Shown here: one piece after another, positions 24,518 through 33,402 of the stretch
Layout of the letters: each line of letters starts with the position of its first letter
Position numbering within the stretch: the first letter of the stretch is position 1
NCBI GenBank assembly: GCA_001512635.1
Contig: LFSA01000090.1
Coordinates: forward strand, 4,576 to 60,732
Direction: 5' to 3'
Source of the DNA: Pelotomaculum sp. DTU098
Lineage (GTDB): Bacteria; Bacillota; Desulfotomaculia; Desulfotomaculales; Pelotomaculaceae
DNA: 56,157 bases
Translations under genes and position numbers: made by a program
Notes under the pieces: generated by a model
The model's database searches: none
The model's input: the letters and a program-made list of their open reading frames with translations, nothing else
What the model was told of the DNA's origin: nothing

Positions 24518-25414
24518 GTGTTGGAAAGAATGTCATTTCTTATTGATGGAAAAAAAGTTGCTGCATCCCTTCGGGAGGAAGTGGAGCTGGAAATTTCCAG
24601 GCTCAAGGAAGAGGGCCTGAACCCAAAACTGGCTGTTATTCTGGCAGGTGAGGACCCGGCTTCGGTCCTCTATTCCCGGTCCATGGAAAAAGCCTGCCAG
24701 GGTGTGGGGGTTGAATTTGAGCTTTTTCATCTACCAGGTACTCCCTCCGAAGAGAAAGTTATTAATGTTATTAAAGAATTGAATTACGACAGCTCAATCC
24801 ACGGAATTATGATTATGCTTCCTCTCCCCAGGGGAATTAATAAACAAAGGGTCCTGGAAGCCGTTGCCCCGCTGAAGGATGTGGATGGGGTTCATCCCAT
24901 CAACAGGGGTTATATTCTCAGCAACAGCGAGGGACTGTTCCCCACAACACCGCAGAGCTGTATTGAAATTCTCCTGCGCAACGGGATTGAAATAAGCGGA
25001 AAACATGCCGTCCTGGTGGGACGGGGAGAATCGGTGGGGAAGCCCCTCGTTTACATGATGCTGAATCAAAACGCCACCGTTACTGTCTGCCATACAAGGA
25101 CCCGCGACCTGAAGTGGCACACCCGCCAGGCTGACATACTAATTGCCGCCGTGGGCAAGGCCCGCATGATTACCGCTGATATGGTCAAGCCGGGCGCAGT
25201 TGTTGTAGATGCCGGGATCAACGAAACAGAGGATGGGGGCATCTGCGGGGACGTAGACTTTGAACGCGTCCGGGAGGTTGCCGGAGCCATTTCACCTGTA
25301 CCCGGCGGAGTGGGCAGTCTGACCACGATGCTGATCCAGAAAAATTTAATCAAGGCCATCAGGCTGCAAAGAAAATATTCTGAAAGACAAGGAGGCCCCT
25401 GCTGCCTTGGGTGA
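24518..25414 (+). CDS. folD: FolD-type methylenetetrahydrofolate dehydrogenase; cyclohydrolase lysine missing
   Basis: FolD normally oxidises 5,10-methylene-THF and hydrolyses methenyl-THF in one site. The fold is complete: IDGKKVAASL near the start, DVDGVHPINRG, the NAD(P) motif VLVGRGESVGKPL and PVPGGVGSLTTMLI at the end. The cyclohydrolase motif YVxxK, however, reads YSRSM (GEDPASVLYSRSMEKACQGVGV), so the catalytic lysine is methionine. This predicts a dehydrogenase-only enzyme and fits the next gene, fchA. Starts GTG 24518 and ATG 24530 are both possible; ATG 24530 gives the more typical N-terminus. It overlaps fchA by 8 bases. Confidence 0.94.
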   Translation: MLERMSFLIDGKKVAASLREEVELEISRLKEEGLNPKLAVILAGEDPASVLYSRSMEKACQGVGVEFELFHLPGTPSEEKVINVIKELNYDSSIHGIMIMLPLPRGINKQRVLEAVAPLKDVDGVHPINRGYILSNSEGLFPTTPQSCIEILLRNGIEISGKHAVLVGRGESVGKPLVYMMLNQNATVTVCHTRTRDLKWHTRQADILIAAVGKARMITADMVKPGAVVVDAGINETEDGGICGDVDFERVREVAGAISPVPGGVGSLTTMLIQKNLIKAIRLQRKYSERQGGPCCLG

Positions 25415-26042
25415 TTTTTTCAACAAAAGCCTGCGTGAAATAATAGAATTATCTTCCTCCAGTGCACCCGTTCCCGGCGGCGGAAGCGTCTCGGCCATCG
25501 TCGCCTGTTTAGGGGCAGCCATGACCGCAATGGTCTGCAACCTGACCACCGGCAAGGAAAAGTACCGTGATGTCGAACCCCATGTCCAGGAGATCAACAA
25601 CTCCCTCAGCCCCCTGTTGGCAAAGCTGGAATACCTGGTGGAAGAGGATATGGCTGAGTTCCAGCGTTTTATGTCAGCCTACCGTTTACCCAGGGATACG
25701 GAAGAACAAAAAGCTGCCCGGGAAGAGGCCCTGCAAGGGGCTCTGAGGGGTTCCACAGAAATACCACTGGAAATTGCCCGGACTTGCCTGGTAATCCTGC
25801 AGCTTACCCAACGGCTCTCCGGCATCGGAAACAAAATGGCCATCAGCGACGCGGGAGTAGCAGCAACTATTACAGAAGCTGCCTTGAACAGCGTCCTTCT
25901 CACCGCTTCCGGCAATGTACCATTAATTAAAGATGCCGCTTATGCAGAACGTGTGGCCGCAGAAATTACCTCTCTCACAGCCGAAGCCGGGCAAATCAAG
26001 GAAGAAATTATGAACGTGGTAAGGGAAAGAATGAAGAGTTAA
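25407..26042 (+). CDS. fchA: Methenyltetrahydrofolate cyclohydrolase FchA (cyclodeaminase family)
   Basis: 211-residue helical protein of the formimino-THF cyclodeaminase/cyclohydrolase family. Family marks are APVPGGGSVSAIVACLGAAMTAMV (about 20-43) and ISDAGVAATITEAAL. In acetogens and other anaerobes FchA hydrolyses 5,10-methenyl-THF to 10-formyl-THF. It begins at TTG 25407 inside the end of folD, with SD AAGGAGG 11-12 nt upstream, so expression is coupled to folD. Since this FolD lacks its cyclohydrolase lysine, FchA probably supplies that step. Confidence 0.92.
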   Translation: MGDFFNKSLREIIELSSSSAPVPGGGSVSAIVACLGAAMTAMVCNLTTGKEKYRDVEPHVQEINNSLSPLLAKLEYLVEEDMAEFQRFMSAYRLPRDTEEQKAAREEALQGALRGSTEIPLEIARTCLVILQLTQRLSGIGNKMAISDAGVAATITEAALNSVLLTASGNVPLIKDAAYAERVAAEITSLTAEAGQIKEEIMNVVRERMKS

Positions 26043-26047
26043 TAAAA

Positions 26048-26086
26048 AATATTGATCTTAAATATTGCTCTTAAATATCGATATTT
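26048..26086 (+). repeat. Three tandem 13-bp repeats between fchA and xseB
   Basis: Contiguous units AATATTGATCTTA (26048-26060), AATATTGCTCTTA (26061-26073) and AATATCGATATTT (26074-26086). The third, with the preceding A, forms the palindrome AAATATCGATATTT and runs into more T. A perfect TATAAT follows at 26114-26119 with a poor -35, so this may be a small promoter/operator region for xseB. Confidence 0.6.
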
Positions 26087-26144
26087 TTATTTCTAACTTC
26101 ACTCTTTTCCATATATAATAGGGGCAAACCGATGGAGGGCAAAG

Positions 26145-26414
26145 ATGGCCGGTAAAATAAAAGAGATGAGTTTCGAGGAAGCCATAGCCCGCTTGGAAGA
26201 GATTGTGAAGGAGCTGGAAGACGGACGTCTGCCGCTGGAAAGCGCACTTGTCTTATTCGAAGAGGGTGTTAAGCTATCCCGCATCTGTGAAGGATACCTG
26301 GAAGCAGCCGAACAAAAAATATCCATTCTCCTGGAAGATGAAAAGGGCAGGGTGACTTTAAAAGAAGTTGATTCACTACCATCCCCCGGGGGAGGAAAAA
26401 ACCATGAATTTTAA
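26145..26414 (+). CDS. xseB: Exodeoxyribonuclease VII small subunit
   Basis: 89-residue subunit. The family core SFEEAIARLEEIVKELEDGRLPLESALVLFEEGVKL occupies about 9-43 and the rest is a short tail. It starts at ATG 26145. Its 3' end overlaps ispA by 11 bases. It is separated from xseA by folD and fchA. Confidence 0.95.
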   Translation: MAGKIKEMSFEEAIARLEEIVKELEDGRLPLESALVLFEEGVKLSRICEGYLEAAEQKISILLEDEKGRVTLKEVDSLPSPGGGKNHEF

Positions 26415-27285
26415 GGAAGAGTTAAAAAGAAGGGCACAGATTATTGAAGAAGCCCTCGAACGTTTCCTCCCACCTCCAACTGCTTATCCTCCCCTGATTC
26501 ACCAGGCCATGCGCTACAGCGTCCTGGGGGGAGGCAAGAGGCTCAGACCATCGCTGGTGATGGCGGGGGCGGAAGCCGTGGGGGGATCGGCCACCAGCGT
26601 TTTGCCCGCAGCCTGCGCCGTGGAGTTAATCCATGTCTACTCTCTGATTCATGACGACCTGCCCGCATTGGATAATGATGACTATCGCCGGGGTAAATTG
26701 ACAAATCACAAGGTCTTTGGGGAAGCTATAGCTGTTTTAGCAGGGGACGCCCTGCTGACGCTGGCTTTTCAATTACTGGCCGAAAATAAGGCCAGCCGCC
26801 CGGAGGACAATTTAAGGGTCATTCATGAAGCTGCCCTGGGAGCCGGAACAATGGGTTTGATCGGTGGCCAGGTGGTGGACACATTTTCAGCCGGGGAGGA
26901 GGTTGATGAGGTCACCCTGGAATATATCCACCGCAACAAGACCGGCGCCCTTTACCGGATTTCTGTCAGAACAGGGGCCATTCTGGCCGGAGCCCGGCCG
27001 GAACAACTGGAGGCCCTCAGTCGCTATGCAGAACACCTGGGACTGGCCTTTCAAATTATGGACGACATCCTCGATCTTGTAGGCGAAGAAAAAAAACTTG
27101 GAAAACCGGTGGGCAGCGATTTAAAGAATAAAAAGGCCACCTACCCGGCCCTTTTCGGTCTGGAAAGCTCCCGGGAAAAGGCCAACCTGGAATGTGCCAG
27201 GGCGCTTTCTGCTCTCAGCGATTTTGGAAAAGAAGCTGATTTTTTGCGTTCTTTGGCGATATTTGTGGTAAACAGGGATTATTAA
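26404..27285 (+). CDS. ispA: Polyprenyl (farnesyl/geranylgeranyl) diphosphate synthase
   Basis: 293-residue trans-isoprenyl diphosphate synthase that condenses IPP with allylic diphosphates. The first aspartate-rich motif is DDLPALDNDD (about 84-93), the second is DDILD with the following KKLGKPVGSD (about 220-240), and GGGKRLRP lies at about 42-49. ATG 26404 was chosen because GGGGGAGG lies about 8 nt upstream; the frame is open further but without a signal. The gene order ispA-OLE-oapA-dxs is diagnostic for OLE loci. Confidence 0.95.
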   Translation: MNFKEELKRRAQIIEEALERFLPPPTAYPPLIHQAMRYSVLGGGKRLRPSLVMAGAEAVGGSATSVLPAACAVELIHVYSLIHDDLPALDNDDYRRGKLTNHKVFGEAIAVLAGDALLTLAFQLLAENKASRPEDNLRVIHEAALGAGTMGLIGGQVVDTFSAGEEVDEVTLEYIHRNKTGALYRISVRTGAILAGARPEQLEALSRYAEHLGLAFQIMDDILDLVGEEKKLGKPVGSDLKNKKATYPALFGLESSREKANLECARALSALSDFGKEADFLRSLAIFVVNRDY

Positions 27286-27377
27286 AACCCGGTTCAGCCA
27301 GGAGGACCAGGACTAATTCTTTTTTCTTAAATACACCCATATTATTATAAAGCAGCTCTTTCAAGTAGTCAGGCAAT

Positions 27378-27407
27378 TTGAAAAAGAACCTGGTTATATG
27401 TTATAAT
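27378..27407 (+). promoter_or_regulatory. Sigma-A promoter in front of the OLE RNA
   Basis: TTGAAA (27378-27383), an 18-nt spacer and a perfect TATAAT (27402-27407). The predicted start near 27414 is about 20 bases before the terminal stem of the OLE RNA. Confidence 0.6.
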
Positions 27408-27432
27408 AACTGCCTGGTAAAAAGTTTTATAT

Positions 27433-28035
27433 GGTAAGTGACACAGTATCCTAGTCAGATGAGCCTTTTTGAAGGCGGGCCTAAAAATCCGTCAAGGGCA
27501 CATCGATGAAGTTCCTGGTGCTGGCTGCCGACGCCCAGTCGGGGGTTGGTACTGGGAGTTAAGGGGGTGGGGCGACCCGCAATGGCATGTGGGCGTTGAC
27601 CCTGCCCCCGTGGAGACCCAAGTGCGTGGTATCGCCATTGCCGCTTTAAGCGTCAATGGTTAACTATGGCTTGGGATTAAACCTGCATGTGGTTAGCGCT
27701 GCGTGCAGTGTAGCCTGCCTTGAGTGGTAGCGGCGGATATTAGTTTTTCTCAGACGGCCGGACATGGGCCCGTGGACGGCCGGCTGATAATTGAAACCGC
27801 TACTGCAAAAGAGGCTAGAAAAGGTGTATTCTGTCGGGGAAAACCCCTAGGCTGTCTGGATTTCCAGGGCGGACCGGAGATTAAAGTGTGGACTAAGTGG
27901 TAATCCAGCCCCGGGATCGGAAACGACCGGAAACGGCTTTAAAGGGAAACCGCCGGACTGGCGACAGCCGGTAGCTGTTTGGGAAAACCTGCTGGACCTA
28001 AGCCACAATATTTATCCGGCCCGCTGTCACTTACC
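27433..28035 (+). ncRNA. ole: OLE RNA (ornate, large, extremophilic)
   Basis: A region of about 600 bases with no credible gene, between ispA and oapA in the exact place where OLE RNAs lie in other extremophilic or anaerobic Firmicutes. The ends pair: GGTAAGTGACA (27433-27443) with TGTCACTTACC (28025-28035), 11 perfect base pairs. Inside are further helices: CCATTG.CGCT/AGCG.CAATGG (27635-27659), GTAGCGG/CCGCTAC (27727-27733 with 27797-27803), and nested CGGCCG palindromes between these last arms (27755-27782). The length of 603 fits the known size of about 610 nt. OLE RNA forms a membrane-bound ribonucleoprotein with OapA, encoded 77 bases downstream, and is linked to magnesium homeostasis and stress tolerance in Bacillus halodurans. 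Identification is by context and structure, not by a covariance-model search. Confidence 0.9.
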
Positions 28036-28111
28036 ACCCATCTATCTCTACATAACCGTATTATACCCTGTTCTTAGATGCTCTAATCACCGCTGCATGA
28101 GGTGACTTTTA

Positions 28112-28711
28112 TTGGGTAATAATAAATCTACTGTAACCAGTAGATATATCCTTTTAGTTGGCTTCGGCTCCTTTTTCCTGGCAGTATTCTTTACACTGTT
28201 TTCTGAAACCTTTTCCTCCAAACTAAACAACATTTTTCTATCTTTATTTTTTTTATTTTTTATCATAATCTTCAATATTCTGGCAGATATTGTAGGTACA
28301 GCCGTAACAGCCGCCTCACACGTACCCTTTAATGCCAAGGCTGCCAAGCGGGTTGAAGGGGCCATGCACGGCCTGCAGTTAATCCGCAATGCCGATAAAG
28401 TTGCCAATATCGCCAATGATGTTATTGGTGATATCACAACAACTGTCAGCGGTGCTCTGGGGATCTCGATTGTGGTGCAGATAGTACGGGCGGGACTGCA
28501 GTTTGACCAGTTTTGGCTTAATGTGCTGATTACCGCCCTTATTTCAGTGTCTATTGTCACAGGCAAGGCTGCAGGAAAAAAACTGGCTTTAAGCCGTCCG
28601 GAAGAAGTTATTTTCATAGTCGGTAAACTACTCGCCAAATTGGAAGCTTATACCGGCTACAGCCCATTTAAAAAACGCCGCGGTAAGAGCAAGAAGGGTG
28701 GGAAGCCGTGA
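28112..28711 (+). CDS. oapA: OLE-associated membrane protein OapA
   Basis: 199-residue membrane protein. Hydrophobic segments lie at about 11-31, 41-66, 112-126 and 132-152, and the C-terminus is a very basic tail ([12 protein letters not shown], 187-198). OapA binds OLE RNA and holds it at the membrane. It starts at TTG 28112, 6 nt after GAGGTGA, and that SD sits in a small hairpin (TCACC/GGTGA, 28087-28104 region), which could modulate translation. It overlaps dxs by 4 bases. Other OLE partners (OapB, OapC) are not in the window. Confidence 0.92.
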   Translation: MGNNKSTVTSRYILLVGFGSFFLAVFFTLFSETFSSKLNNIFLSLFFLFFIIIFNILADIVGTAVTAASHVPFNAKAAKRVEGAMHGLQLIRNADKVANIANDVIGDITTTVSGALGISIVVQIVRAGLQFDQFWLNVLITALISVSIVTGKAAGKKLALSRPEEVIFIVGKLLAKLEAYTGYSPFKKRRGKSKKGGKP

Positions 28712-30615
28712 GCAACCTGTTAAAACAAATACATAGCCTGCGGGATATCCGCTCTATGAGTTTAGCCAGTCTTGGGGAACTGGCCAGGGAAATCCGCCAT
28801 GAGCTGATTAAAACAGTGGCCAATAACGGCGGGCACCTGGCGCCCAACTTAGGAGTTGTGGAATTGACCCTGGCCCTGCACCGGGTCTTTAACTCACCCG
28901 TTGACAAAATTATTTGGGATGTTGGACATCAATGCTATGTTCATAAGTTGCTGACGGGTAGAAAAGACGAATTCGGGACCCTTCGCCAATTCGGTGGTAT
29001 CTGCGGTTTCCCCCGGCCGTCTGAAAGCATTCACGACGCCTTTGGCACCGGCCACAGCAGTACATCCATATCAGCGGCCCTGGGTATGGCCATCGCCCGG
29101 GATCTTAAAGGTGAAAACCATTCCGTAGTAGCGGTCATCGGTGATGGGGCCATGACCGGGGGGATGGCTTTTGAGGCCTTGAACCATGCCGGCCACCTGA
29201 AGAAAAACCTCATCGTCGTATTAAATGATAATGAAATGTCCATCGCCCAAAATGTCGGAGCAATGTCCGGGTATTTGACCCGCCTCAGGACCGACCCCAT
29301 GTACTCCAGAGGCAAGGAAGAGATTGAACAGCTCCTGCGCAGGATTCCTATCGGTTCAACTCTTTTGAAGTTCGGCGAGAGGCTCAAGGACAGTTTAAAG
29401 CACCTGGTTGTCCCGGGCATGCTCTTTGAGGAGCTGGGTTTCACTTATCTGGGTCCGGTTGATGGACACGATCTCAAGGCAGTGACCACCATCCTGAACC
29501 AGGCCAGGAATCAAAAGGGTCCTGTCCTGGTCCACGTACTTACCAAAAAAGGAAAGGGTTACCGCCCTGCCGAAGAGAACCCTGACCGTTTTCACGGTGT
29601 GGGACCCTTTAACCCGGCTACGGGAGAGGTAATCAAGAACAGCTCGGCGCCTTCCTATTCGGAAGTCTTTGGCCGCACCCTGACCAGGCTTGCCCAGCAG
29701 GACCAGAGCATCCTGGCCATTACAGCGGCAATGACCAGCGGCACGGGGCTGAACAGTTTTGCCCGGCTTTTTCCGGGGCGCTTTTTTGACGTGGGCATTG
29801 CCGAGCAGCATGCAGTGACCCTGGCCGCAGGCCTGGCTAAGGAAGGCTACCATCCTGTAGTCACGATTTATTCAACCTTTTTACAACGGGCCTACGATCA
29901 AATCCTGCATGACGTATGCCTGCAAAACCTGCCTGTAACCTTTGCCATCGACCGCGCGGGCCTGGTGGGGGAGGACGGGGCAACCCACCATGGACTTTTC
30001 GATTACGCCTATTTAAGGCATATTCCCAATATGGTGATCATGGCGCCCAGGGATGAGAATGAATTACAACACATGCTGGCTACAGCGGTCCAGCACCCGG
30101 GGCCCGCCGCAGTACGTTATCCCCGGGGAACGGCCACCGGCTGCAAAATGGACGAAGAACTGAAAACACTGCCGGTGGGACAGGCCCTGGTTCTCCGGAA
30201 AGGCCGGGACCTCACACTTCTGGCAGTGGGGAGCATGGTCCGCCTGGCGGAGGAGGTTGCAACAGTGTTAGCTTCCTCCGGCATTGACGCCGCCGTAATC
30301 AACGCCAGGTTTGTCAAACCACTGGATGAAAACTGTATCCTGGAATATGCCCAGCAGACCGGAAGAGTATACACACTGGAAGAACATGTCTTGCAATGCG
30401 GCTTTGGCAGTGCTGTGATGGAACTAATCCATTCCAGAGGTCTCACCGGTGTGACGGTTAAACCCTTCGGATTTCCGGATAGCTTTATAGAACACGGCAG
30501 TACATCCCTGCTGCTGGCCAGATACGGGCTTACCGTAGAACAGATAGCCAGGTCTATTTCCGAGAGTTTTGTCCGCAAAACCTATCCCAGAAAGCTCAGA
30601 CTGGCCCCCAGTTAA
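28708..30615 (+). CDS. dxs: 1-deoxy-D-xylulose-5-phosphate synthase
   Basis: 635-residue thiamine-diphosphate enzyme that joins pyruvate and glyceraldehyde-3-phosphate, the first step of the MEP isoprenoid pathway. TPP-binding motif [18 protein letters not shown] lies at about 148-165, the catalytic glutamate region [18 protein letters not shown] at about 360-377, and the transketolase C-terminal domain follows. GTG 28708 overlaps oapA by 4 bases, so dxs translation is coupled to oapA. Confidence 0.97.
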   Translation: MSNLLKQIHSLRDIRSMSLASLGELAREIRHELIKTVANNGGHLAPNLGVVELTLALHRVFNSPVDKIIWDVGHQCYVHKLLTGRKDEFGTLRQFGGICGFPRPSESIHDAFGTGHSSTSISAALGMAIARDLKGENHSVVAVIGDGAMTGGMAFEALNHAGHLKKNLIVVLNDNEMSIAQNVGAMSGYLTRLRTDPMYSRGKEEIEQLLRRIPIGSTLLKFGERLKDSLKHLVVPGMLFEELGFTYLGPVDGHDLKAVTTILNQARNQKGPVLVHVLTKKGKGYRPAEENPDRFHGVGPFNPATGEVIKNSSAPSYSEVFGRTLTRLAQQDQSILAITAAMTSGTGLNSFARLFPGRFFDVGIAEQHAVTLAAGLAKEGYHPVVTIYSTFLQRAYDQILHDVCLQNLPVTFAIDRAGLVGEDGATHHGLFDYAYLRHIPNMVIMAPRDENELQHMLATAVQHPGPAAVRYPRGTATGCKMDEELKTLPVGQALVLRKGRDLTLLAVGSMVRLAEEVATVLASSGIDAAVINARFVKPLDENCILEYAQQTGRVYTLEEHVLQCGFGSAVMELIHSRGLTGVTVKPFGFPDSFIEHGSTSLLLARYGLTVEQIARSISESFVRKTYPRKLRLAPS

Positions 30616-30643
30616 GGAATAAGGAAAGGAAAGGTTTATTCAC

Positions 30644-31456
30644 TTGGCCCAACGGAAAGAACGTTTGGACGTAAGGCTGGTTGAAGAGGGCTTTTTCCCC
30701 AGCAGGGAAAAAGCACGGGCAGCAATTATGGCCGGGCTTGTTTATGCAGGTGGCAAAAGGGTGGAAAAACCAGGCTTGCTGGTCGGCACCGATCTCAAGC
30801 TGGAGGTCAGGGGAAATCCCATTCCTTACGTCAGCCGGGGCGGTTTGAAACTGGAAAAGGCTCTAAAGGTTTTCGGCATCGACTTAAAGGGGCGTATTGT
30901 CCTGGATATCGGCGCCTCCACGGGGGGTTTCACCGACTGTGCCTTAAAACACGGGGCCAGGCTGGTCTATGCGGTGGACGTGGGATACGGCCAGCTGGCC
31001 TGGGAGCTGCGGAAGGATCAGCGGGTTGTGGTCCTGGAGCGTACCAATATTCGTTACCTCACCCGTGATGCTTTCAGGGAAATACCCGACTTCGCCACTA
31101 TCGACGTTTCTTTTATTTCCCTTGACAAAGTTCTGCCGGTGTTAGCCGGGCTGATGTCCGGAGAGGCCGCAGGGGTGGCCCTGATTAAACCTCAATTTGA
31201 GGCCGGGCGGGAAAAAGTCGGTAAAAAAGGTGTGGTACGCGACCCGCAGGTTCACGTGGAGGTCATCGAAAAACTGGTAAGGCTCTTTTTAGAACAGGGC
31301 TGGTCCGTGAAAGGCCTTGATTATTCCCCCATAATGGGACCGGAAGGCAATATAGAATACTTGCTCTATTTTCAAAGAGAGGACAACCCTGAATCCTGTG
31401 TTTGTCCTTTACCCGTGGTTCAACAGGCACACGCAGAATTGAAAGGTAAATTTTAG
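30644..31456 (+). CDS. tlyA: TlyA family rRNA 2'-O-methyltransferase
   Basis: 270-residue protein with an N-terminal S4 RNA-binding domain (RLDVRLVEEGFFPSREKARAAI, about 6-27) and an FtsJ-like methyltransferase domain (VLDIGASTGGFTDCALKHGA, about 86-105; LIKPQFEAGREKVGKKGVV). TlyA methylates riboses in 16S/23S rRNA; in Firmicutes the gene (yqxC) lies between dxs and argR, as here. Start TTG 30644 follows a GGAAAGG sequence. Confidence 0.93.
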   Translation: MAQRKERLDVRLVEEGFFPSREKARAAIMAGLVYAGGKRVEKPGLLVGTDLKLEVRGNPIPYVSRGGLKLEKALKVFGIDLKGRIVLDIGASTGGFTDCALKHGARLVYAVDVGYGQLAWELRKDQRVVVLERTNIRYLTRDAFREIPDFATIDVSFISLDKVLPVLAGLMSGEAAGVALIKPQFEAGREKVGKKGVVRDPQVHVEVIEKLVRLFLEQGWSVKGLDYSPIMGPEGNIEYLLYFQREDNPESCVCPLPVVQQAHAELKGKF

Positions 31457-31499
31457 TAGTACTGTACTTGCTAGATAAGCAAAGGGGATGGCTTACGCC

Positions 31500-32369
31500 T
31501 TGGACACCTTTGGGCTGGTGGTTAATCTTAACAAAAAGGGAGTTCACGAGCTGGTTGAGCAGGTCGTTCAATGGCTGGAAAGCAAAGGCCGTTCAGTTTT
31601 AATCCATGAAAACACTGCCAGAGCCCTGGGCCTGGCAAGACTTGGGGTTTCCCAGAATCACCTGGTGGAAAGGGCTCAATGCATGATCGTCTTTGGCGGA
31701 GACGGAACCCTCTTGAGAACGGCACGTAAAGTCGCCCGGTCAGGGACCCCTATTATCGGGGTTAATCTCGGGCACCTGGGTTTCCTTACCGAAATAGATG
31801 TTCCGGAAGCTTTACCTGCCCTGGAAAAGCTTTTGCACAACGAGTATTATATTGAAGAACGAATGATGATCGAGGCCAGAGTCTACAGGGAAGGCCGAGT
31901 GGTGGAGCAATTAGTCGGCCTCAACGACGCCGTAATCGCCAAGGGAGCCTTTGCCAGGTTGATCATGCTGGAGACATACGTAAACGATGATTATGTCAAT
32001 ACATACCCCTCGGACGGCCTGATCATAGCCACCCCTACAGGCTCAACAGCCTATTCCCTCTCTGCGGGCGGTCCACTGGTAACGCCCGAACTTGAATTAT
32101 TGCTTCTCACGCCCATCTGCTCCCATAATCTCTGGTCCAGGCCGATGATTTTTGCACCGGACAGTACAATTAAAGTCGTCATACTGTCCAGCCAGGGGGA
32201 AGTAATGCTGACGGTGGACGGCCAGCACGGTTTCAGCCTGAGGAAAAACGACCAGGTTGTAGTTAACCGCGCCTCACCTAAGGCAAGGTTTATTAGGCTG
32301 AAAGGTAGAAACTTCTTTGAGCTCTTGCGCAAGAAACTGACGGAAGAAGGCGGAAGAAATGGCTCCTAA
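31500..32369 (+). CDS. nadK: NAD kinase
   Basis: ATP-NAD kinase making NADP+. The signature [11 protein letters not shown] lies near residue 63 and the NAD-binding block [21 protein letters not shown] near 172-192. The start is set at TTG 31500 ([14 protein letters not shown], 289 residues), which matches the family N-terminus. The in-frame ATG at 31488 directly abuts AAAGGGG with no spacer. Its 3' end overlaps the methyltransferase gene by 11 bases. Confidence 0.94.
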   Translation: MDTFGLVVNLNKKGVHELVEQVVQWLESKGRSVLIHENTARALGLARLGVSQNHLVERAQCMIVFGGDGTLLRTARKVARSGTPIIGVNLGHLGFLTEIDVPEALPALEKLLHNEYYIEERMMIEARVYREGRVVEQLVGLNDAVIAKGAFARLIMLETYVNDDYVNTYPSDGLIIATPTGSTAYSLSAGGPLVTPELELLLLTPICSHNLWSRPMIFAPDSTIKVVILSSQGEVMLTVDGQHGFSLRKNDQVVVNRASPKARFIRLKGRNFFELLRKKLTEEGGRNGS

Positions 32370-32940
32370 AGGGCTGGGCAGCGCGGTTTACCTGGCTCAC
32401 ATGTTCCTTTCCCAGGTACTCGGAGACGGGGGAACGGGAATTGACGCCACTGCCGGAAACGGTCATGACACAGTTTTTCTGGCCAGCCTGGTGGGACCCC
32501 GGGGCAAGGTCTATGCCTTTGATATTCAGTCCATAGCCCTGCAAAATACCCGGTTGCTCCTGGAACAACACGGTTACGCGGAACGGGTTCAGCTGTTTCA
32601 GGCCGGTCACGAAGAGATGGAGAAGTTCGTTTCCGGCCCTGTTGATGCGGTGATATTCAACCTTGGTTACCTGCCGGGCGGCGACCACGGTGTGACCAGC
32701 AGCGCCGACACAACCGTCAAAGCCGTCCAGGCCGCCCTGAACCTGTTAAGATCCGGTGGCCGTGTGAGTATAGTTGTTTACACCGGGCATCCCGGCGGCA
32801 TAGAAGAGTACCAAAAGCTGGAGGAAATGGCCTCTGCCCTTGATGGAAAACACTTTCATGTGCTCAGGATCAACTTTTTAAACCGTTCCCAGCGGGCGCC
32901 GTCAGTGATCGTGATTGAAAAGGCAGGTTTTACCCCTTGA
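32359..32940 (+). CDS. Class I methyltransferase, MnmM/YtqB type
   Basis: 193-residue SAM-dependent methyltransferase. The motif [29 protein letters not shown] (about 28-56) and [20 protein letters not shown] (about 95-114) are those of the YtqB family, recently assigned as MnmM, which methylates nm5(s2)U34 of tRNA. The name is by resemblance. It lies between nadK and argR, overlapping both by a few bases. Confidence 0.85.
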   Translation: MAPKGLGSAVYLAHMFLSQVLGDGGTGIDATAGNGHDTVFLASLVGPRGKVYAFDIQSIALQNTRLLLEQHGYAERVQLFQAGHEEMEKFVSGPVDAVIFNLGYLPGGDHGVTSSADTTVKAVQAALNLLRSGGRVSIVVYTGHPGGIEEYQKLEEMASALDGKHFHVLRINFLNRSQRAPSVIVIEKAGFTP

Positions 32941-33398
32941 AAAACAGACGGCAGCATAAAATTTTGGAAATAATCAAGAATGAAATTATCGCAACCCAAA
33001 AGGACCTCGCCGAAGCATTAAGAAAAAACGGCTTTACCGTTACCCAGGCAACAGTGTCCAGGGACATCAAAGAACTGGGCCTGACAAAAATGTCCTTAGA
33101 CGGCAACCCTGCCCGTTATACCCTAGCTGGTGAAAAACGCACCTACCGGAGTGAAGAGCATTTAAAGCGCCTTTTCCGGGACTCAGTGGTAGGGCTGGAC
33201 TTCAGCGAGAACCTGATTGTGATTAAGACCCACCCCGGGGAGGCACAGGCTGTTGCCCTGGCCATAGATCAGGTTGGCTGGAAAGAAATAATCGGTACCG
33301 TGGGCGGTGATGACACCGTCCTGGTCATCGTTAAACCCAAGCGGGAAACCGGCGCAGTGCTGAAGAGATTCGAGGACCTGAGCTTGAACAGGGGGTAA
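32937..33398 (+). CDS. argR: Arginine repressor ArgR/AhrC
   Basis: 153-residue hexameric, arginine-responsive DNA-binding protein. The winged-helix N-terminus (HKILEIIKNEIIATQKDLAEALRKNGFTVTQATVSRDIKELGL) is complete. The C-terminal arginine-binding and oligomerisation domain has GEAQAVALAIDQVGWKEIIGTVGGDDTVLVI. TTG 32937 overlaps the preceding stop. It lies just upstream of recN, the usual Firmicute order. No arginine biosynthesis genes are in the window. Confidence 0.95.
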   Translation: MKNRRQHKILEIIKNEIIATQKDLAEALRKNGFTVTQATVSRDIKELGLTKMSLDGNPARYTLAGEKRTYRSEEHLKRLFRDSVVGLDFSENLIVIKTHPGEAQAVALAIDQVGWKEIIGTVGGDDTVLVIVKPKRETGAVLKRFEDLSLNRG

Positions 33399-33402
33399 GA
33401 AC

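Noticed and set aside
27469-27663. 64-codon open frame inside the OLE RNA region
   Set aside because: No SD, odd composition (Trp/Gly-rich), and the sequence is explained by RNA helices. Treated as chance.
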